From contig JAEZBW010000532.1 of NCBI GenBank assembly GCA_023426765.1, forward strand, positions 1-6,254: a stretch of 6,254 nucleotides of DNA, read 5' to 3'. This document shows, one piece after another, positions 1-4,994 of the stretch (position 1 is the first letter of the stretch; every line of letters starts with the position of its first letter). The position numbers and the translations under genes were made by a program. Origin of the DNA: Bacillota bacterium (lineage in GTDB: Bacteria > Bacillota > Clostridia > DSM-8532). Below the pieces are notes generated by a model. It worked only from the letters and a program-made list of their open reading frames with translations, ran no database searches and was not told where the DNA came from.

Positions 1-437
1 TTGTTGACGCAGCCGCCAAAGTGCTGCAGCAGTATCAGGTATCTGATGTCAGGAAGGGTTCTGTTGTCGTAAAGAACAACATGAATACAGATATGGATAT
101 TACATCGGTCGTAAGCTTCAGCGGCGGGATTCGTGGAAACGTATCCTATTCCCTGTCGTCTGAAACGGCCGCCCAACTGCTTTCGTTTTTAGACCCGAGC
201 TGTCCGGTGACCCCGTTTGGTTCTGAGGCCAGAAGTTTTTGGGCAGCGATTGTGGAGGGAATGATGCAGCAAGCCTCACAGCTTTTGCTTGAGAACGGCC
301 TCCTGATAACCGCCTCACTGCCCACCGTTGTTTCAGGCCGGCAAATGCTGTTTGTCATCAGCACAGTCCAGACGATAGCCGTTCATATTCAAACGCAGTT
401 CGGGCCCATTGAAGTGAATATCGGCCTTGAGGAATAG
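1..437 (+). CDS. CheX/CheC-family chemotaxis phosphatase-like protein, 5' partial, active site degenerate
   Basis: The reading frame is open from base 3 (VDAAAKVLQQ...), so the true start lies before the window; the GTG at 21 is internal. About 144 residues are visible, close to the full size of CheX proteins, so only a few residues are missing. The fold pattern fits CheX: an N-terminal helix, then strands around VVSFSGGIRGNVSYSLS, a central helix AAIVEGMMQQASQLL, the segment TASLPTVV, and two C-terminal strands ending IEVNIGLEE. Family members dephosphorylate CheY-P using an ExxN motif. Here the Glu is kept (codon 255-257), but the Asn position is Met (264-266), so catalysis is doubtful. It may be a binding-only or regulatory relative. 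No other chemotaxis gene is visible. Family assignment is fairly sure; the function is not. Confidence 0.75.
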   Translation, partial: VDAAAKVLQQYQVSDVRKGSVVVKNNMNTDMDITSVVSFSGGIRGNVSYSLSSETAAQLLSFLDPSCPVTPFGSEARSFWAAIVEGMMQQASQLLLENGLLITASLPTVVSGRQMLFVISTVQTIAVHIQTQFGPIEVNIGLEE

Positions 438-454
438 AAAACATAATCAGGGCA

Positions 455-568
455 ATGAGCACCACTGGCAACACTATGGATATGAACAGCATGAGCCTTG
501 ATGATAAATTTTATATCAGATATAATGACCTTCTGATAGATAACGTGCTTCCTGCATGGGAATTCTGA
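455..568 (+). CDS. Doubtful small ORF, 37 residues
   Basis: An ATG-to-TGA frame starting MSTTGNTMDM and ending LIDNVLPAWEF lies in the gap between the CheX-like gene and the mutase. Only a weak CAGGG stretch precedes the ATG. The second half (DDKFYIRYNDLLIDN, then VLPAWEF) looks like plausible protein, so this could be a real small protein or the N-terminal remnant of a larger gene cut by the TGA at 566. However, the best promoter of the region overlaps the same bases, and the Met-rich start looks unlike a normal N-terminus. I do not recognise it. Confidence 0.2.
   Translation: MSTTGNTMDMNSMSLDDKFYIRYNDLLIDNVLPAWEF
498..526 (+). promoter_or_regulatory. Predicted sigma-70/sigma-A promoter for the phosphohexomutase gene
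   Basis: The -35 element TTGATG (498-503) matches TTGACA at four of six positions. A 17-bp AT-rich spacer separates it from a perfect -10 TATAAT (521-526). Transcription would start near 533, giving a leader of about 75 nt before the ATG at 609. It indicates that the mutase can be transcribed independently of the CheX-like gene. The call rests on sequence match only. Confidence 0.5.
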
Positions 569-595
569 GAACGGAAAAGAATCTGACAGAGTTCC

Positions 596-603
596 GGAAA
601 GGA
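596..603 (+). promoter_or_regulatory. Ribosome-binding site of the phosphohexomutase gene
   Basis: GGAAAGGA ends 5 nt before the ATG at 609 and supports that start. It partly overlaps a short palindrome, TTCCGGAA (592-599). That palindrome could pair locally and mask part of the site, which is inference. Confidence 0.6.
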
Positions 604-608
604 TTGGT

Positions 609-2021
609 ATGATAAAGTTTGGTACCGGCGGCTTCAGAGCCATTATTGGAGAAGAATTCACCCGAGCGAACCTTGAGCTTTTAACGCAGGGGCTCGCAAA
701 TAAAATTATCCGTGAAAACCTGCAGCATTACCCAGTAGTGATTGGGTATGACAGACGCTTTTTGTCGGTAACCGCCACTAAATGGTGTGCGCAGGTGCTT
801 GCCGGCAATGGGATTCCTGCGCTGGTGATTATGGAACAAGCCCCCACTCCCCTGGTCATGTTTACGATTAAAAACCGCAACACAAAGTATGGCATGGCTG
901 TTACCGCAAGCCATAACCCTGCTGAGTACAACGGCATCAAGGTATTTTCCGAAGGCGGCCGCGACGCTTCTTTTGAAGTGACCACGGATATCGAGGCCGA
1001 AATCGGCAAAATCACCGCCGATGACATACGACTTCTGGATTATGACAATGCAAAAACATTAGGCATTGTTCAGGAAATTAATCCAAGAAACGAATATATC
1101 GATAAAATCCTTTCAGTTTTAGATATCCAGGCCATTAAGGAAAGGCAGCCCCGAATCCTGTTCGATCCGATGTACGGGGTTGGCAAAACATCCCTGCAAA
1201 CCATTCTGATCACCGCCCGCTGTGATATGGATGTGATCCATGACCGTCACGATCCGCTTTTCGGCGGAAGGCTGCCCGCCCCGACGAACGATACGCTGAG
1301 AAGGCTGAGCCTGATGGTTTACGAAGGAAAGTATGACCTTGGTATCGGCACCGACGGGGATGCCGACCGGATAGGCCTTGTGGATGCCAGTGGAAAGTTC
1401 ATTCATCCCAATGATATCCTCGTGCTGCTGTATTATTATCTGCATGAGCATAAAAAATGGAAGGGGCCTGTGGTCAGAAACGTTGCCACAACACACCTGC
1501 TGGACAAACTTGCAGCAAGCTTTGGCGAAGAATGTTATGAGGTTCCCGTCGGTTTCAAGCATATTTCAGCGAAAATGGATGAGACGAACGCGCTCATTGG
1601 TGGTGAAAGCTCCGGTGGGCTGACCGTCAGGGGACACATTCACGGCAAGGACGGCATCTATGCCGCTGCCCTTCTGGTTGAAATGATGTGCGTGATCGGA
1701 AAACCTTTTTCAACGATCCTGGAAGAGCTTCAAGCCAGGTTTGGAAAGCATGAAATGAGCGAATTTGACACGAGGTTCACCCCCGATAAAAAGCTGGAGC
1801 TGCAGGATATCCTGTTTCATAAGAAGCTGCTGCCCGTCTTTTCCGAGGAAATAGAAAAGGTAACCTGGCTGGATGGCTGCAAGGTTACCTTTAAAAACGG
1901 AGGTTGGATCATCTGTCGTTTCTCGGGTACCGAACCGCTGCTCCGCATCTTCTGTGAGCAGGAATCCCTGGGAAAGGCAAATGCGACGATTAACGAGATG
2001 CGTAGCTTTTTAGGTTTGTGA
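609..2021 (+). CDS. Phosphoglucomutase/phosphomannomutase family protein (alpha-D-phosphohexomutase)
   Basis: A complete 470-residue cytoplasmic enzyme of the family that moves phosphate between the C1 and C6 positions of hexose phosphates. All four signature regions are in order. The N-terminal FGTGGFR is at residues 4-10. The catalytic phosphoserine loop TASHNP is at 99-104, with Ser101. The Mg-binding loop GTDGDADR is at 247-254, with Asp249, Asp251 and Asp253. The sugar-recognition loop GGESSGG is at 331-337, and the phosphate-binding loop RFSGTEPLLR at 437-446. Length is normal for the family. The sugar loop reads GESSGG, not the GEMSGH or GEQSGH of typical PMM/PGM or GlmM enzymes, so the substrate (glucose, mannose or another hexose phosphate) cannot be named. 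The start is fixed by AAAGGA 5 nt upstream. The gene has its own likely promoter and ends convergently with the dynamin operon. Family assignment is certain; specificity is open. Confidence 0.95.
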   Translation: MIKFGTGGFRAIIGEEFTRANLELLTQGLANKIIRENLQHYPVVIGYDRRFLSVTATKWCAQVLAGNGIPALVIMEQAPTPLVMFTIKNRNTKYGMAVTASHNPAEYNGIKVFSEGGRDASFEVTTDIEAEIGKITADDIRLLDYDNAKTLGIVQEINPRNEYIDKILSVLDIQAIKERQPRILFDPMYGVGKTSLQTILITARCDMDVIHDRHDPLFGGRLPAPTNDTLRRLSLMVYEGKYDLGIGTDGDADRIGLVDASGKFIHPNDILVLLYYYLHEHKKWKGPVVRNVATTHLLDKLAASFGEECYEVPVGFKHISAKMDETNALIGGESSGGLTVRGHIHGKDGIYAAALLVEMMCVIGKPFSTILEELQARFGKHEMSEFDTRFTPDKKLELQDILFHKKLLPVFSEEIEKVTWLDGCKVTFKNGGWIICRFSGTEPLLRIFCEQESLGKANATINEMRSFLGL

Positions 2022-2032
2022 GAAGCCTGAGG

Positions 2033-3853
2033 TCAGGATGAAAACTTGTTCTCGAGGGCCTGCAGCTTCTCGCCGGCTTCCCGGGCGATGATCCCGGCCA
2101 TTTCAATGCCCTCCAGAATTTCTCTCTTCTCCTGATCATTGCTTTCGGCAATCACCTGGGCCTGTTTGATCGCATCGAAGGACGCAGCGATCTGTTTCTG
2201 GTAAGCATCGTCCAGGATATCAAGGGCCTTGACGATGATGTTGTTGTAAATACCGCTGACCTGCTGCAGGATGCTGTTCCGGATCTGCGGGAAATTGTCC
2301 AGCACCGATTGAATATACTTCTGACGCTGCTCTTTTTCCATGCCCTTTTTCCCAAAGCCCAGAATCAACTGTCCCAAACCCATCAGCATGCCAAGGCCGG
2401 GGATGATGTCCGCCGCCACCGACAGCGCGCTCAGCCCGTTGTCAATGGCCGTCCATGATACATCATGGATCGTTGATTTCGCCAGATTCGTTGCATTGAC
2501 AAGGTTCAACTCATCGATCAGGAGCCGGGATTTGGATTTTAACAGCTCGGAGAGCTTTTCCAGATGTGCGCTGACACATGCGTTCATCGCTTCCTTCGTG
2601 ATATCCATCATGAAAAAGTGGAAATGTCTCTGAATCCCTTCGAAGGGATAATTCTGCCCGGATGAGCGGATTTCCTGTTCCAGCCTGTCCAGGAATTCGA
2701 CCATCCATCGTCCGGCTTCCTCCTGCATTTCACGGATATCCATTTTCACGGACTCCTTGTGCCGGTCAATCTTTTTCATCAGATCGGAATTCTTGTCCTC
2801 GTATTGGGATATCAAGTCTGCAACCTTTGCCTTCTCCAGGTTTAATGCCTCCCGGATCAGGCCGATGTGGCTCTCCAGGTCTTTGATCGAAAAGCTCAGC
2901 ACCGATACCACCCGCTGCAGCTGTATCATTTCATGCTTTGTCATCAGATTCTCTTCGAGGCCTGCCCTCATTTTCAGGAAATTTTCCTGAAGCAGCCCGG
3001 AGAGGTTTTCATTCGGCCTTTTCAGGCCTTTCAGCCGGCAGAGTTCGTCCAGAGCGCTGATCCCATAAACGCTGGTATTCGGAAATATCTGCGAGGCTTT
3101 CGTCTGAATTCTGTCCAGAATGCGGCTGGTTTCTTCGGCATCCTCCAGGCAGTCGAGCATATTCACCAGGATGATCAGCTTGGAAAACTCCTGCGGCAGC
3201 AGTGCAGCCCGTAAAAAGGTCTGCTCGGTGTCGGACAGCGGCGATAACGCAGAAACCATGTAAATTACCGCATCCGCATAGATCAGGTAATCTTTCACCT
3301 GATGATCGAATTGCTTCAGCAGATCACCGACACCCGGCGTATCGACGATCCGCATGCCTTGCAGTTCGGGAAGCGGAACTTTGATATCCACATATTCCAC
3401 CTCGCACGGAAGCTTTTCAAGAACTTTGTCCAGGTTTTCCCGCTCCATCTGCGCTCTGTCCAGCTTCATCCGCCTGCCGTCCTTCAGCACTGCTTCGATG
3501 GCATGCTCCTCCCCATACGAAACCCGGTTTATTGTCACTGTTTCGGGTGTGACGTTCGTGGTGACGAGATCCTGCTTCAGAAGGGCATTGATGAAGGTTG
3601 ATTTTCCCCTTTTGAAGTCTCCGATGACCACAATTGAAAAGTCATCGCTCAGCCTTTTTCGGAGATCACTGCCCCGCTGCTGCAGCTTCGCAACGAAATT
3701 GCCGCCAAGAGCCTGCTTGATTTTAAACTCATTTTTAATATTCATCAAATCATCCAGGATAATCAGGATCTCTTCAGATGCCTTTTCCATGTCCACCCAG
3801 ATTTCATTAAGAAATGGCTTGTCACGGTATTCGATGGTTTTATCATTATCCAT
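2033..3853 (-). CDS. Dynamin-family GTPase (bacterial dynamin-like protein)
   Basis: A complete 606-residue large GTPase, last gene of the minus-strand block. An N-terminal helical stretch (about 1-72) precedes the G domain. The P-loop GDFKRGKST is at 78-86, a Thr-rich switch I (TTNVTPET) around 98-105, G3 DTPG at 171-174, G4-like NMLD at 231-234, and G5-like ISA at 265-267. Residues 300-450 are mostly charged helices with coiled-coil character, as in the stalk of dynamin-like proteins. A hydrophobic glycine-rich patch at about 475-500 (ADIIPGLGMLMGLGQ onward) is the likely membrane-contact paddle, followed by another helical region to the C-terminus. Such proteins hydrolyse GTP and bind, tubulate or fuse membranes. 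In G4 the usual Lys is Met, which is odd. The start is firm: AGGAGG lies 8 nt upstream. It sits 133 bp after the peptidase gene and likely pairs with the second dynamin-like protein upstream. Confidence 0.9.
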   Translation of the reverse strand: MDNDKTIEYRDKPFLNEIWVDMEKASEEILIILDDLMNIKNEFKIKQALGGNFVAKLQQRGSDLRKRLSDDFSIVVIGDFKRGKSTFINALLKQDLVTTNVTPETVTINRVSYGEEHAIEAVLKDGRRMKLDRAQMERENLDKVLEKLPCEVEYVDIKVPLPELQGMRIVDTPGVGDLLKQFDHQVKDYLIYADAVIYMVSALSPLSDTEQTFLRAALLPQEFSKLIILVNMLDCLEDAEETSRILDRIQTKASQIFPNTSVYGISALDELCRLKGLKRPNENLSGLLQENFLKMRAGLEENLMTKHEMIQLQRVVSVLSFSIKDLESHIGLIREALNLEKAKVADLISQYEDKNSDLMKKIDRHKESVKMDIREMQEEAGRWMVEFLDRLEQEIRSSGQNYPFEGIQRHFHFFMMDITKEAMNACVSAHLEKLSELLKSKSRLLIDELNLVNATNLAKSTIHDVSWTAIDNGLSALSVAADIIPGLGMLMGLGQLILGFGKKGMEKEQRQKYIQSVLDNFPQIRNSILQQVSGIYNNIIVKALDILDDAYQKQIAASFDAIKQAQVIAESNDQEKREILEGIEMAGIIAREAGEKLQALENKFSS

Positions 3854-3861
3854 GTGTTCAT

Positions 3862-3867
3862 CCTCCT
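3862..3867 (-). promoter_or_regulatory. Ribosome-binding site of the complete dynamin-like gene
   Basis: On the minus strand this is a perfect AGGAGG, 8 nt before the ATG at 3853. It lies between the repeat array and the gene, so translation can start independently even if the repeats fold in the mRNA. Confidence 0.75.
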
Positions 3868-3896
3868 GTATTACAGTTCGCTGTTAACCTGAAGAT

Positions 3897-3986
3897 CGTT
3901 CGGGACACCCGAGCCGGCTCCGGGAGACCGTTCGGGACACCCGAGCCGGCTCCTGGGAGACCGTTCGGGACACCCGAGCCGGCTCC
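3897..3986. repeat. Three tandem copies of a 25-bp hairpin-forming (REP-like) repeat
   Basis: Three identical 25-bp cores lie at 3897-3921, 3929-3953 and 3962-3986, separated by GGGAGAC and TGGGAGAC (periods 32 and 33). With the GGAGAC in front, units two and three each form an imperfect hairpin. For unit two (3923-3953) the arms are GGAG, CCG, TCGGG against CCCGA, CGG, CTCC, with an ACA loop and small bulges. The palindrome GAGCCGGCTC also lies in each core. Unit one lacks the left GGAG arm. The array abuts the peptidase stop codon (3987-3989) and fills most of the gap between the peptidase and dynamin genes. It resembles REP/BIME-type elements that stabilise mRNA or are spread by transposases; that role is inference. 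Confidence 0.85.
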
Positions 3987-4928
3987 TTATATAAAGCTCT
4001 CACATTTTCGGTCGATTTCAGATTTTGGCTCGGTTTGCATACCCGGCGTCTTCAGATCGGGGCGCCAGGAATACAGCACCTCGCATTCATTGAACAGACG
4101 CAGCGACTCAATCCTTTTGGGAATCAGCGGATGCGTACGGAAATATTCGAGAAAACGGACGGGCGTGGATTGGAACTGGCTGATCTGTTTGATATACTCA
4201 TCCAAATTGATGTTCTGAAGCTTATCCACCCCGCCGAAGGCCAGCTTGGCTTGTGCCATCATGGCGGTTTTCAGGTTCGGTGAACAGATGAGCCCTGCCC
4301 GGTCGCACGAAATTTCCCCGCAGCGGGCCCAGCGCAACAGATAGATCCGTGCAGCAAAGGTTAACAGGGAAAAGATGGCACCTGCGCCTGGAAAAAGCGA
4401 AGCACCCGCCTGAAGGGATATGTTCGTCAGCATCTCTGCCGCATAATGGAATATACCATGCTGATTATGAATATGTCCGCATTCATGTCCCATGATGGTG
4501 CGAATCTCATCATGGGAGTAATTTTCGATCAGAGCGCTGTGAAAAACGATCACCGGGGCGTTGTTATCGGTTGCAAAGGTGTATGCATTCATGACGGGAT
4601 CATATTTAACGAATATCTGCGGTACCCCGATCCCCAGACGGCGGGCACATTCCTCTCCGATGGCAAAAAGCTCGGGATACTGGTTCGGGCCTACGGCCAC
4701 GCAATCCATCGCCAGTGTCTTCTTCATGTAGGGTACAAGCCATTTGGTGAAGGCTTCAAAGAAGATGCGGATGGGAGCCATGGCCCGAAGCCCCTGCAGC
4801 ATCTTCTGATCCATGGAAAATGCATAATCAGGCACTCCATTGACCAGATGAGCCGCCTGTTCCCTGGTACGTAAATTCAGGTAATGATCAAACGCAACAT
4901 CCAGTTTTAACGTAGGGTTTTCCTTCAT
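3987..4928 (-). CDS. M48-family zinc metallopeptidase, membrane-associated
   Basis: A 313-residue peptidase from the ATG at 4928. The zinc motif HECGH is at residues 148-152 (His148, Glu149, His152), and the likely third ligand is Glu205 in GEISCDRAG, the usual M48 ExxxD helix. The family-typical THPLIPKRIESL is at 265-276. NAYTF (114-118) and the edge-strand segment PVIVFHSAL (125-133) fit the M48 catalytic core, as in HtpX, BepA and OMA1. A hydrophobic stretch at about 166-199, between the zinc motif and Glu205, suggests one or two membrane segments; no signal peptide is seen. A longer reading from a GTG at 4982 is possible, but GAAGGGAG 7 nt before 4928 favours the shorter form. It lies 66 bp after one dynamin-like gene and before another, which suggests a role in membrane quality control or processing of these GTPases (inference). 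Confidence 0.9.
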   Translation of the reverse strand: MKENPTLKLDVAFDHYLNLRTREQAAHLVNGVPDYAFSMDQKMLQGLRAMAPIRIFFEAFTKWLVPYMKKTLAMDCVAVGPNQYPELFAIGEECARRLGIGVPQIFVKYDPVMNAYTFATDNNAPVIVFHSALIENYSHDEIRTIMGHECGHIHNQHGIFHYAAEMLTNISLQAGASLFPGAGAIFSLLTFAARIYLLRWARCGEISCDRAGLICSPNLKTAMMAQAKLAFGGVDKLQNINLDEYIKQISQFQSTPVRFLEYFRTHPLIPKRIESLRLFNECEVLYSWRPDLKTPGMQTEPKSEIDRKCESFI

Positions 4929-4935
4929 ACGGTTA

Positions 4936-4943
4936 CTCCCTTC
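4936..4943 (-). promoter_or_regulatory. Ribosome-binding site deciding the start of the M48 peptidase
   Basis: The minus strand reads GAAGGGAG, 7 nt before the ATG at 4928. No comparable site precedes the alternative in-frame GTG at 4982, so the shorter 313-residue protein is preferred. Confidence 0.65.
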
Positions 4944-4994
4944 TAATAGACCCTGTTGCACGAAGTTTACATATAAGTGCACACGTATGTTTTA

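Noticed and set aside
389..661. Minus-strand 90-codon frame across the CheX-mutase gap
   Set aside because: It overlaps both flanking coding ends and the promoter, with no ribosome-binding site or recognisable protein.
1856..1892. Perfect 10-bp inverted repeat AAAGGTAACC / GGTTACCTTT with 17-nt loop inside the mutase gene
   Set aside because: It encodes two KVT segments of the protein, and the half-sites are nearly palindromic by themselves; there is no T-run or other sign of a terminator.
2026..2037. Short inverted repeat CCTGA-GG-TCAGG between the convergent genes as a bidirectional terminator
   Set aside because: The stem is 4-5 bp with a 2-4 nt loop and no T-run on either side; too weak to call.
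2634..2649. 16-bp perfect palindrome ATCCCTTCGAAGGGAT in the dynamin gene
   Set aside because: It lies in the middle of a coding region, occurs once, and one such palindrome in 6 kb is only mildly unexpected by chance.
3354..3887. Long plus-strand open frame (177 codons) opposite the 5' end of the complete dynamin gene
   Set aside because: It is antisense to well-supported GTPase motifs, is Ser/Arg-rich with no recognisable domain, and has no convincing ribosome-binding site; it mirrors the codon bias of the real gene.
3897..3986. CRISPR array
   Set aside because: Three repeats with spacers of only 7-8 bp that are nearly identical to each other; this is a tandem hairpin repeat, and no cas gene is present.
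4929..4982. N-terminal extension of the M48 peptidase from a GTG
   Set aside because: No ribosome-binding site precedes it, while a good GAAGGGAG is placed for the ATG at 4928.
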